Source of the DNA: SIG636 sp045537905
Lineage (GTDB): Bacteria; Bacillota; Clostridia; Oscillospirales; CAG-382
Length of the DNA stretch: 18,256 nucleotides
Direction: 5' to 3'
Assembly (NCBI GenBank): GCA_045537905.1
Contig: JAZSQJ010000026.1
Coordinates: 1-18,256, forward strand
This document shows, piece by piece, positions 1 through 6,321 of the stretch (the stretch's first letter is position 1; the number at the start of each line of letters is the position of its first letter). Below the pieces are notes generated by a model. That model was not told the origin of the DNA. It did no database searches and worked only from the letters and a program-made list of their open reading frames with translations. The position numbers were made by a program, and so were the translations under genes.

Positions 1-541
1 CTGCGGGAGCGTTTTCAAACAGAAGCTTAACGTCCGCCAGGGTAGCACCGCCCTTGCTGAAGCCTGTGGAGGTTTTTATATAGTCAGCCCCTGCTCTGTG
101 GCAGATGCGGCACATCAGGCGTTTTTCCTCATCGGTAAGCAGGCACGCCTCTATTATAACCTTAAGCATCTTATCACCGCAGACCTGTTTTACCGCCCTT
201 ATCTCCTCTTCAAGCTCCTCTGCCCTGCCCGCCTTAAGCAGACCTACGTTTATAACCATATCTATCTCCTCCGCACCCTCGGAAAGAGCAACACCCGCCT
301 CGTACACCTTTACAGCACTGCTGTTGTAGCCGTTAGGGAAGCCGATAACCGTGCATATCTTTACCCTGCCCGATGCATACTCTGCCGCCTGCTTTACGTA
401 ACAGGGCGGAATGCAAACGCTGGCAGTGCCGTAACCTATCCCCTCGTCGCATAGCTTTTTTATATCCTCCCAAGTGCTGTCAACGCCCAGCAAAGTGTGA
501 TCCACGTGGGAGAGTAATTCTTTTATATCCACAATAAGCAT
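1..541 (-). CDS. deoC: Deoxyribose-phosphate aldolase, 5' part (3' end outside window)
   Basis: Class I aldolase that splits 2-deoxyribose-5-phosphate into acetaldehyde and glyceraldehyde-3-phosphate in cytosolic deoxynucleoside catabolism. I translated 180 codons by hand from ATG at 541; the frame is open to the window edge. Family landmarks seen: the VDHTLL start region (residues 13-18), DMVINVG with Asp94, KVIIE with Lys127 (proton relay), and GADYIKTSTGFS with Lys156 as the Schiff-base lysine, followed by GGATLADVKLL. The family is usually about 215-225 aa, so only the C-terminal ~40 residues are missing, cut by the window edge and not by mutation. An AAGGA ribosome site lies 7 nt before this ATG. 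An in-frame GTG three codons later, about 9 nt after the purine-rich AGGGGG, is a possible alternative start. A near-consensus promoter lies just upstream, so the gene is probably transcribed on its own from this end. Confidence 0.95.
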   Translation of the reverse strand, partial: MLIVDIKELLSHVDHTLLGVDSTWEDIKKLCDEGIGYGTASVCIPPCYVKQAAEYASGRVKICTVIGFPNGYNSSAVKVYEAGVALSEGAEEIDMVINVGLLKAGRAEELEEEIRAVKQVCGDKMLKVIIEACLLTDEEKRLMCRICHRAGADYIKTSTGFSKGGATLADVKLLFENAPA

Positions 542-562
542 CCCCCTTTCCTTTCCATATAC

Positions 563-591
563 ATTATAACATTTTTTGCATAGATACTCAA
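563..591 (-). promoter_or_regulatory. Promoter of deoC
   Basis: Read on the minus strand: TTGAGT (-35, 586-591), a 17-nt spacer, then TATAAT (-10, 563-568). The -10 lies about 20 nt before the deoC start, giving a very short leader. Sigma-A type by pattern only. Confidence 0.8.
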
Positions 592-680
592 GGCTTTTGA
601 GGAATAAATTAACTTATCGCCGTGTCGGTTTTATTGCCAAAAGCTTTTCGGTCACCCATAGCAAAAAATATAATATAAAC

Positions 681-710
681 AAGAAAAACGGCTTTTCAGC
701 CGTTTTTCTT
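681..710. terminator. Bidirectional terminator hairpin
   Basis: A perfect 13-bp stem (AAGAAAAACGGCT with its complement) with a 4-nt loop. Both sides carry T/A tracts, so it could stop transcription either way. It lies upstream of the deoC promoter and downstream of the large esterase gene, second in line after the hairpin at 904-941. The flanks on both sides are shared with that second terminator although the stems differ. Confidence 0.8.
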
Positions 711-738
711 CCTCTTAATCTAAATGCTTTTTCTGTGC

Positions 739-799
739 TCGGGACTGTTTCGGGGTCCCCGTCACAAACAAAGTGAGTGATGGGGTGAATTTACATCCC
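739..799. repeat. Hairpin repeat family A, copy 1
   Basis: Stem CCCCGTCAC (757-765) with GTGATGGGG (777-785): 9 bp including one G-T, with an 11-nt loop. CGGGGTCCCCG at 751-761 is a short palindrome of its own, and GGGGTG/CATCCC (782-799) can pair instead of the main stem. Copy 2 is at 974-1034 and copy 3, shorter, at 4835-4869. Confidence 0.75.
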
Positions 800-800
800 A

Positions 801-885
801 GGGGATAGGAAAAATTGTTCCGAATGGGCGAACAGAACCCGACGCTGTACTCAGTACTGCAAGCGGTTCTGTTCGTCCATAGCAA
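801..885 (+). repeat. 85-nt hairpin element B, copy 1
   Basis: It starts GGGGATAGGAAAAAT and ends CATAGCAA. A perfect 11-bp stem, CGAACAGAACC (829-839) with GGTTCTGTTCG (865-875), encloses the near-palindrome GCTGTACTCAGTACTGC (844-860). A second copy of exactly 85 nt lies inverted at 14647-14731. No open frame or transposase is associated. The function is unknown. Confidence 0.75.
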
Positions 886-903
886 AAATTATATAATACA
901 AAA

Positions 904-941
904 AAGTTTAGGGTAACACATTTTTGTGTTGCCCTAAACTT
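904..941 (-). terminator. Terminator of the large SGNH-dockerin gene
   Basis: A 17-bp stem with one G-T pair and a 4-nt loop, AAGTTTAGGGTAACACA paired to its complement, followed on the minus strand by a T-rich tract (TTTTTTG). The stem core GGGTAACA/TGTTGCCC and the flank CAAAAATTATA recur at the terminator at 10912-10955. Confidence 0.85.
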
Positions 942-973
942 CTTCTAATAATAATTATGTTAAATTTTTGCGG

Positions 974-1034
974 TCGGGACTATTTCGGGGTCCCCGTCAC
1001 GAACAAAGTGAGTGATGGGGTGAATTTCCATCCC
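974..1034. repeat. Hairpin repeat family A, copy 2
   Basis: Nearly identical to 739-799. Stem CCCCGTCAC (992-1000) with GTGATGGGG (1012-1020). It abuts the esterase stop codon, so it would form the first part of the 3' untranslated region of that gene. Confidence 0.75.
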
Positions 1035-4000
1035 TACGCTGCTGCTATTGCAAGCTTGATTGCTATATAGTCAGAGGAGGATATAGCACCGCTGTCGTCG
1101 TAGTCGCCTGCCATATCAAAGGCACCTTCCAGAACGAGGGTGTTGTTCAGAACGCCCTTAACGGAGATGTAGTCGGTTGCGGAAACGAGACCGTCGCTGG
1201 TTACGTCGCCCTTTATTACTATGGTATAGCTCTTTTTAACCGCACCGTCTACTACGAGGTTTACAGTGTAGCCCGTGCCTACGACGGTATCTGTAACCTC
1301 GGCACCGCCAAGGTCTCTGATAGAGATATACTTAGCTTCCTCGTTAAACATAGCCTTTACGTCGTTGCCCTTAACGCCCGTGCCTACACCGGTGATGTAT
1401 TTATTATCATCGGTCTTGTTTATATCGGGAACCTTAATCGTGATGTCGCCGGGTGCCAGAGAGATACCGCCGTTAACCTTTGCGTAGGCTTTGCTGTTTA
1501 CGGTGTTGTTAGCAGAAAGGTATACGCCGCAGAACTCGATGGTATCGCCAACCTTAAGAGCGTTTGCATAAGCGGAGTTAGCATAGCCGCTGTGGGTTGC
1601 AAGAAGCAGATTGTTACCGCTTACGGTAACGGACTTGGATGCGCCGTTTTCGTACTTTTCGATAACGGTATACGTACCGTCCTTATTGGGAGAGCATACT
1701 GCAGCTGCCCAGTACACGGAGCTGAAGGTAGAGCCCTTAGAGGAGGTCCAAATCATAGAGGTGCTGTTAAGCACGCTGCCGTTGATCTCTACTACGGGGA
1801 TATACTGAATATCGGTAGGATAATCGTTAGCGGGATTAAGCATAACGGTCTTGGTTGCAGAAGCCTCACTGTTGGAGCCTACTGCGGTAATCTTAACGTC
1901 GAGGTACTTACCCATAGTCTGAGCAGGGATAGAAATGCTGGTAGAGGTGGTGGTACCGCTGTAAACAACTGCGGTGTCGGTAATGTTCTTTTCACCCATC
2001 CATCTGGTTACTTCGTACTTATAGGAGGTAGCGTCTGCTACTGCTGCCCAGCTTGCGCTGAGGGTGGAGCCGTACGCTACGGAAGCGTTAACGGTAACGG
2101 AAGGAGCGGAAACGCCGGCACTGCCTGCGATAGCAGTCATATTGTTGCGGAGGTAAGGAATAATAACGCTAAGGTCCATATCATAACCTGCGTCGTTGGG
2201 GTGAACGGTATCCATAAGGTAGCTGGTGGTAGTGGAGGATACCTTCTGCCATGCAGAGTCAACGTCGATGCAGAAGCCGCTGGTTTCAGCCGCTACGTCT
2301 CTTATTGCCTGCTGGAAGGTCTTAAGATATGCGTCCAGACCGCCGAAGTTGGTGTAACGGGAGGAGTCAAGAGAGTTGTTACAGTCGTTGGTGGTCATAA
2401 ACACTACTGTTGCGCCAAGAGCTTTACACTTATTGTAAAGGCTCTTGAGGTTTGCCTTAAAGGTAGGCAGTGTATTGGAGGTAACGGTGTACTGGATACA
2501 GTCGTTAAGTGCGTACTTAATGAAAACTATATCGGGGTTATGAACAGCAACAAGGCTATCAAAACGCTTAAGACCCTCGTCAGTACGGTCACCGGGGGTT
2601 GCCACGTTGATAACGTTACAGTTAAACTCGGTAGAGATAGCCTCGGTCCAGCCGCCGCCTGCGGTAACGCTGTCACCAAGAGCAACTATCTTCTTGTTGG
2701 AGTAAGCTGTGTTCTTGGAGGTGTCACGGTAAGTAGTAAGGCTTGCGTAGGAATTAGAGGTAAAGTTTGAGCCCCAGGTACCGCTGGTAGAGATGGTCTT
2801 GTTGGTAAGGTCCACGTTATGAAGCTTAATAACGTCGCCTACCTGTGCCTGCTGGAATACAAGATAGTTCTTACGGCAGAAGTCTGCACCGAGGTTAGAG
2901 TCTGCAGGCTGGTTACTGATAGCAATACCTATTTCGTTTGTTCCTATAGCCTGAGAGTAGCTACGGTGGGTAGCAACCTTCTTCTTAACTACGTAGCCGC
3001 CCTTAGAGCTGTCGTATACAGCGTAAAGCTTATCGTAGTACAAACCGTTAAGGGTCTGACCGGGGGTAACTATAAAGCACTGGTTGTTTGCGGGAGTGGT
3101 GTTCCAGAGGTTGTTTATCTGGGAGAAGTAAATGTTGCCTGCCTCTGTGGTAACGATGCCGCCAGTCTGAGTGTTGTCATTACCGCCGCTTACGCCGCAA
3201 ATATCGTTCATATTAGCGGTGAGGTAGGTAGTAAGAAGCTCAACGTTAGCGTCGTAGCCAACACCGTTGGGATGGGTGGTGTCTATAAGGTTGGTAGGAG
3301 CAAGTCCCTTGTCCTTCCACATCTGGTAAATATTGATAAAGTGGCTGCCTGTTTCTGCTGCTACGTCTGCCATACCCTGAAGGAAAGCGTCTATGTACGC
3401 CTGAAGGCTGCCGTAGGAGGATGAGGTGTGGATAGCCTTTTCAAGAGAAGCAACCTTAATATTGTTGGGGGTTACGAATACGGTCTTTGCGCCGATGTTT
3501 TTGTTTGCGTTATAAATGTTTCTAAGGGTGTTTTTGTAGGTGGTTATGGCACCGGGCATAGCCGCCGTGGTGGAAACGCTTAGCAGGTCGTTAATACCGA
3601 ACTCAACGAATACTATGTCGGGGTTGTGGGAAGCAACGTAGGTCTGGTAACGGTAGTTGTAGTAGTTGGTAGAGGTATCGCCGCCGAAGCCTGCGTTGAT
3701 AAAGTTTGCATTAAAGGTGTCGCTAAGGTCCTCTGTCCAGCCGCCGCCTGCGGTAACGCTGTCGCCCATACAAACGATGGTCTTGTCGGAATAAGCGGTT
3801 TTAGGCTTGGAGTTATCACGCACGGTGGTAACGCTTACCTTTGCGTTGGAAACAAAGTCGCTTGTTGCCCAGGTACCGCTGGTGGAAACGGTCTTGTTAG
3901 TAACGTCAATGCCGCTGAGCTTAAGCTTGTCACCAACACGGATCTTTTGCCATACGGGCCAGTTGTCCTTAGCGAAGGTGTTGGAATAGCTGTTGCCGGA

Positions 4001-4342
4001 AATGGGTGCGTAGTTGAACGCCAGACCGATACCGTTAGAAGGAACGGTAGAGGTGCTGGAGCGGTGGGTAGCAACCTTTTCGGTAACTATGTAGGAGCCT
4101 GATGCACTGTCATAAACGGCGATAAGCCTCGTGTAATACAATGCGTTGATACTCTGACCGGGGGTAAGGAGTATCATTACGTTGGTGGTAGGCTCCACCC
4201 AAAGGTTGTTAACCTTGGAAACCTTAAGGTCACCAATATAGGTTTCAACGTTTGCCGCGGAAACATTGGTGCTTGTTCCTTGGAAAAGAACGGGAGTAAA
4301 CACCATTGTCAAAGCAAGAAGAATAGCTGTCAGTCTTTTCAT
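1034..4342 (-). CDS. Secreted double-SGNH/GDSL esterase with FN3-like domain and C-terminal type I dockerin
   Basis: A 1102-aa secreted protein, probably a carbohydrate or acyl esterase of a cellulosome-like complex. Start chosen at the ATG giving MKRLTAILLALTMVF, a signal peptide ending near Ala30; upstream codons run through a structured leader. Domains: beta-rich module I (about 31-180); SGNH domain 1 with GDS Ser195, NAGFGGDT 216-223, GIND 249-252 and DTTH 354-357; beta module II (about 400-545); SGNH domain 2 with GDS Ser558, ALND 611-614 and DTVH 711-714; FN3-like domain (about 745-835); a shorter third beta module (about 845-958); a linker domain; and a dockerin (1045-1100) with two calcium-loop repeats, GDVTSDGLVSATD and GDYDDSGAISSSD. 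Domain 2 has Ala at the block II oxyanion glycine position (Ala581) and at the first block III glycine (Ala611), so it may be weaker or altered. A homologous single-SGNH protein is encoded at 4896-6281. The natural substrate cannot be read from sequence. Confidence 0.9.
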   Translation of the reverse strand: MKRLTAILLALTMVFTPVLFQGTSTNVSAANVETYIGDLKVSKVNNLWVEPTTNVMILLTPGQSINALYYTRLIAVYDSASGSYIVTEKVATHRSSTSTVPSNGIGLAFNYAPISGNSYSNTFAKDNWPVWQKIRVGDKLKLSGIDVTNKTVSTSGTWATSDFVSNAKVSVTTVRDNSKPKTAYSDKTIVCMGDSVTAGGGWTEDLSDTFNANFINAGFGGDTSTNYYNYRYQTYVASHNPDIVFVEFGINDLLSVSTTAAMPGAITTYKNTLRNIYNANKNIGAKTVFVTPNNIKVASLEKAIHTSSSYGSLQAYIDAFLQGMADVAAETGSHFINIYQMWKDKGLAPTNLIDTTHPNGVGYDANVELLTTYLTANMNDICGVSGGNDNTQTGGIVTTEAGNIYFSQINNLWNTTPANNQCFIVTPGQTLNGLYYDKLYAVYDSSKGGYVVKKKVATHRSYSQAIGTNEIGIAISNQPADSNLGADFCRKNYLVFQQAQVGDVIKLHNVDLTNKTISTSGTWGSNFTSNSYASLTTYRDTSKNTAYSNKKIVALGDSVTAGGGWTEAISTEFNCNVINVATPGDRTDEGLKRFDSLVAVHNPDIVFIKYALNDCIQYTVTSNTLPTFKANLKSLYNKCKALGATVVFMTTNDCNNSLDSSRYTNFGGLDAYLKTFQQAIRDVAAETSGFCIDVDSAWQKVSSTTTSYLMDTVHPNDAGYDMDLSVIIPYLRNNMTAIAGSAGVSAPSVTVNASVAYGSTLSASWAAVADATSYKYEVTRWMGEKNITDTAVVYSGTTTSTSISIPAQTMGKYLDVKITAVGSNSEASATKTVMLNPANDYPTDIQYIPVVEINGSVLNSTSMIWTSSKGSTFSSVYWAAAVCSPNKDGTYTVIEKYENGASKSVTVSGNNLLLATHSGYANSAYANALKVGDTIEFCGVYLSANNTVNSKAYAKVNGGISLAPGDITIKVPDINKTDDNKYITGVGTGVKGNDVKAMFNEEAKYISIRDLGGAEVTDTVVGTGYTVNLVVDGAVKKSYTIVIKGDVTSDGLVSATDYISVKGVLNNTLVLEGAFDMAGDYDDSGAISSSDYIAIKLAIAAA

Positions 4343-4381
4343 GCCGTTAAAGTTCCTTTCGCAAAAATATTTTCTACAAAC

Positions 4382-4446
4382 CGCCCTTGTTGGTCTTGCA
4401 CAAAGAGCCATAATAGCTTTTGTGCAATGCCGCCAAAACAAAGGCG
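4382..4446 (-). promoter_or_regulatory. Structured 5' leader of the large esterase gene
   Basis: On the transcript, CGCCTTTGTT (plus 4437-4446) pairs over 10 positions (one G-U) with AACAAGGGCG (plus 4382-4391). This encloses a perfect 9-bp hairpin, TTGCACAAA with TTTGTGCAA (4396-4427), which has a further 3-bp AGC/GCT inside. CGCC can alternatively pair with the nearby GGCG (CGCCTTTGTTTTGGCG). I do not recognise a known riboswitch class. Confidence 0.6.
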
Positions 4447-4466
4447 AAATGTTTATACTTATTTTA

Positions 4467-4495
4467 AGTATAGCACAAAAAAATCATTTTAACAA
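4467..4495 (-). promoter_or_regulatory. Promoter of the large SGNH-dockerin gene
   Basis: Minus strand: TTGTTA (-35, 4490-4495), 17-nt spacer, TATACT (-10, 4467-4472). It predicts a leader of about 115-120 nt before the ATG at 4342. Confidence 0.75.
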
Positions 4496-4499
4496 TAGT

Positions 4500-4675
4500 T
4501 TTTTGGTCTTTTTAGTAAAAAAGTGTTGCGAAACGGACGATGGGTGGTCGCCCGCAACCTGGCAATTAAAGAAAACGTCTCGGCACACGATAAAAGAAAA
4601 CAATCAATTTGTAGGGGATAGGTCTTCCATCACGCCGCATTGAAGTTCGTACAAAGCAGAAAAATAAACAAAAAA
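4500..4675. other. Intergenic stretch, nothing recognised
   Basis: AT-rich non-coding sequence between the esterase promoter and the terminator at 4676. It contains TTTGTAGGGGATAGG (4609-4623), which shares GGGGATAGG with the start of element B, but similarity stops there. GTTGCG and CGCAAC (around 4523-4558) could form a weak stem. Confidence 0.5.
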
Positions 4676-4708
4676 AGTTAAGCGTGGCACGAAGAGCCAC
4701 GCTTAACT
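4676..4708 (-). terminator. Terminator of the six-gene unit ending at 4896
   Basis: A 13-bp perfect stem, AGTTAAGCGTGGC with its complement, 7-nt loop, followed on the minus strand by TTTTTTTG. The same 12-bp stem GTTAAGCGTGGC occurs at 14600-14628 and, with one mismatch, at 14796-14824. Confidence 0.85.
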
Positions 4709-4730
4709 ACAATTAAAACACTAATCAATC

Positions 4731-4763
4731 GTATTATCTGCGGACACGCGCCGCAGATAATAC
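4731..4763. repeat. Perfect 13-bp inverted repeat
   Basis: GTATTATCTGCGG (4731-4743), a 7-nt loop, then CCGCAGATAATAC (4751-4763). No T tract follows on either strand, so it is not a simple terminator. It may protect a 3' end, or be part of the structured cluster from 4676 to 4869. Confidence 0.6.
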
Positions 4764-4770
4764 ACCTTAG

Positions 4771-4818
4771 TTTCCGCAAGTGCCAACTTGTTGGCGCGCA
4801 GGTGCGAACGAACGGAAA
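4771..4818. repeat. Multi-part imperfect hairpin
   Basis: TTTCCG (4771-4776) pairs with CGGAAA (4813-4818), and inside it GCCAAC (4782-4787) pairs with GTTGGC (4790-4795) over a 2-nt gap. CGCA/TGCG add an intermediate step. A DNA cruciform or an RNA fold is possible; the function is unknown. Confidence 0.45.
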
Positions 4819-4834
4819 TGGTGGAATATCTTGT

Positions 4835-4869
4835 CGGGGTCCCCGTTACGAACGAAGTGAGTAATGGGG
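4835..4869. repeat. Hairpin repeat family A, copy 3 (with compensatory change)
   Basis: Stem CCCCGTTAC (4841-4849) with GTAATGGGG (4861-4869). Relative to copies 1 and 2 a C-G pair is replaced by T-A, with both arms changed. GGGGTCCCCG is kept. It begins 27 nt after the stop codon of the SGNH-dockerin gene at 4896. Confidence 0.72.
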
Positions 4870-4895
4870 AGTATTTTCTGCGGTCTGTGCCTTTT

Positions 4896-6281
4896 TTAGA
4901 AGCCGTTGATAATGCCTGCGTCGTACTTGAGAATCTCGGTAGCGTCAAGGTTATTAACCTTACCGTCCTTGTTTACGTCTGCCGCATCGGAGATAAGGTT
5001 GTTGATGCCTGCGTCGTACTTGAGAACCTCGGTAGCGTCAAGGTTGTTTACCTTGCCGTCGCCGTTAGCGTCACCGAGGATAACCTCGTTTTCAAGCTCG
5101 CCCTTGTCATAAGCTTCCCAGTCAAACTCGCCCTCGTAGCCCGTAAGAGCGTTAGCGTTTTCTCTGAAGGCGGGGATAATAAGCTCAAGGTTAGCGTCAT
5201 AGCCTACCTCGGTAGGATGGGTGGAGTCTACCAGGTTCGTAGGAGCAAGCTCCTTTTCCTTCCACATAGAGTAGAGGTCGATAAAGAGGCAGTCGTATTC
5301 CTCGGCAATCGCCTTCATAGTACCGATAACGGTGTCTATCCAGCCCTGAAGTCCGCCGTACGCCTGATAGCTAACGCCGTCCTCAAAGGTGGCTATCTTA
5401 ATGTTGTTTGCAGACTGGAATACGGTCTTTGCGCCCATAGCGGTGTTTCTTGCATAGATATCTCTGAGTGCCTTTTCGTACTGAGCAAGGGCTGCGGGAA
5501 GATTAGGCTTTGCAAGAGAGGAAACTGCGTCGTTGATACCGAAGGAAACGATAACGATGTCGGGGTTGTGAGCAGCAACGTGAGTGTCGTAGCGTGCAGC
5601 AAGAGAAGCGTGAGCGGTGTCGCCGCCGAAGCCGCTGTTTATAACGTCGGTGCCGAGAGCGTCGGAAAGGTCATAGGTCCAGCCGCCGCCAACGGTAATA
5701 CTGTCGCCCATAGCAACGATAGTCTTGTCGGAATAGGGGGTCTTTACAGCGTTGGGGTCTCTTCTTGCGGTAACCTTAACCTTTGCGTTGGAAACGAAGT
5801 CTGCAGTAGTCCAGGTGCCTGTGGTGTCGATGGTCTTCTTAAGGAAGTTTACACCCGTAATAGTAAAGGTGTCGCCAACCTTGATGCGGTCCCAAACCTT
5901 CCAGTTTTCTATAGCGAACTTGTTAGTCGTGCTATTTGCGGAAAGGGGTGCGTACATAATCATAAGAGCGATGCAACCGTTTTCAACGGTCTTGTTGTAC
6001 GCACGGTGGCAGCCTATCTTTTCTTCAACGACGAATGCACCCAGGGTAGAGTCCATTCTTGCGTAAATCTTGGTCCAATATCTGCCGTTGAGGGAGTTGC
6101 CGGGGCCAAACACAGCCAGCATATTGTTGGAATTTTCAGGGAAAAGACCGGGGTTTAAGTGGGAAAGGGTCATTTCACCAAGGTCGTAGGTTACTTCTGC
6201 CGCAGATACGCCTGTAGCTACGAAGGACATACAGGAAAGGGTCATAATCACGGTCAGTATAAGCGCCAATGTCTTTTTCAT
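4896..6281 (-). CDS. Secreted SGNH/GDSL esterase with C-terminal type I dockerin
   Basis: A 461-aa secreted hydrolase. Start chosen at MKKTLALILTVIMTLSCMSF, with AGGAG 7 nt upstream; the signal peptide ends near Ala28. A beta-rich module (about 30-180) is the same unnamed module found twice in full in the 1102-aa neighbour (shared features: NSLNGRYWTKIYARMDS-like strand, CHRA/THRS, VGD, GTW). The SGNH domain (about 185-380) has all blocks: GDS with Ser194, NSGFGGDT (215-222), GIND (248-251) and DSTH (352-355). The dockerin (403-459) has two canonical calcium loops, DANGDGKVNNLD and DVNKDGKVNNLD, each followed by a KYDAGI helix end. It follows ahcY by 40 nt on the same strand and precedes a strong terminator, so it is probably the last gene of the unit. 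It likely deacylates a polysaccharide or other ester outside the cell; the substrate is unknown. Confidence 0.92.
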   Translation of the reverse strand: MKKTLALILTVIMTLSCMSFVATGVSAAEVTYDLGEMTLSHLNPGLFPENSNNMLAVFGPGNSLNGRYWTKIYARMDSTLGAFVVEEKIGCHRAYNKTVENGCIALMIMYAPLSANSTTNKFAIENWKVWDRIKVGDTFTITGVNFLKKTIDTTGTWTTADFVSNAKVKVTARRDPNAVKTPYSDKTIVAMGDSITVGGGWTYDLSDALGTDVINSGFGGDTAHASLAARYDTHVAAHNPDIVIVSFGINDAVSSLAKPNLPAALAQYEKALRDIYARNTAMGAKTVFQSANNIKIATFEDGVSYQAYGGLQGWIDTVIGTMKAIAEEYDCLFIDLYSMWKEKELAPTNLVDSTHPTEVGYDANLELIIPAFRENANALTGYEGEFDWEAYDKGELENEVILGDANGDGKVNNLDATEVLKYDAGINNLISDAADVNKDGKVNNLDATEILKYDAGIINGF

Positions 6282-6321
6282 ACGGGTTCTCCTTTTTTGT
6301 TTTTTTATATTTATAAAATAC

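Larger units (their letters stand above)
654..800. repeat. Terminator-containing direct repeat, left copy (locus 1)
   Basis: It starts CATAGCAAAAA and AT-rich sequence, then a terminator hairpin, then CTTC-rich and AT-rich sequence, then the hairpin segment TCGGGACT..GGGGTCCCCGTCAC..GTGATGGGGTGAATTT.CATCCC. The same order recurs at about 876-1034 in the same orientation, but the terminator stem at its heart is different. The two copies are separated by the 85-nt element at 801-885. Confidence 0.75.
876..1034. repeat. Terminator-containing direct repeat, right copy (locus 1)
   Basis: Same arrangement and orientation as 654-800, with a different terminator stem (904-941). It reaches the stop codon of the large esterase gene; its last base is shared with that codon. 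Confidence 0.72.

Noticed and set aside
656..1034. CRISPR-like array or transposon ends
   Set aside because: Only two or three dissimilar-spaced copies, no uniform spacers, no cas or transposase genes, and no clear terminal inverted repeats with target duplications of normal size.
1592..2770. Plus-strand open frame of 392 codons inside the large esterase gene
   Set aside because: Antisense of the conserved SGNH-dockerin coding sequence; low-complexity Gly/Val/Cys-rich product without start context.
4343..4441. 33-residue N-terminal extension of the large esterase
   Set aside because: It would translate the structured leader; MKRLTAILLALTMVF begins a proper signal peptide with a ribosome site before it.
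4788..6158. Plus-strand open frame of 456 codons opposite the second esterase
   Set aside because: Mirror image of the SGNH-dockerin gene; the same biased composition as other antisense frames here.
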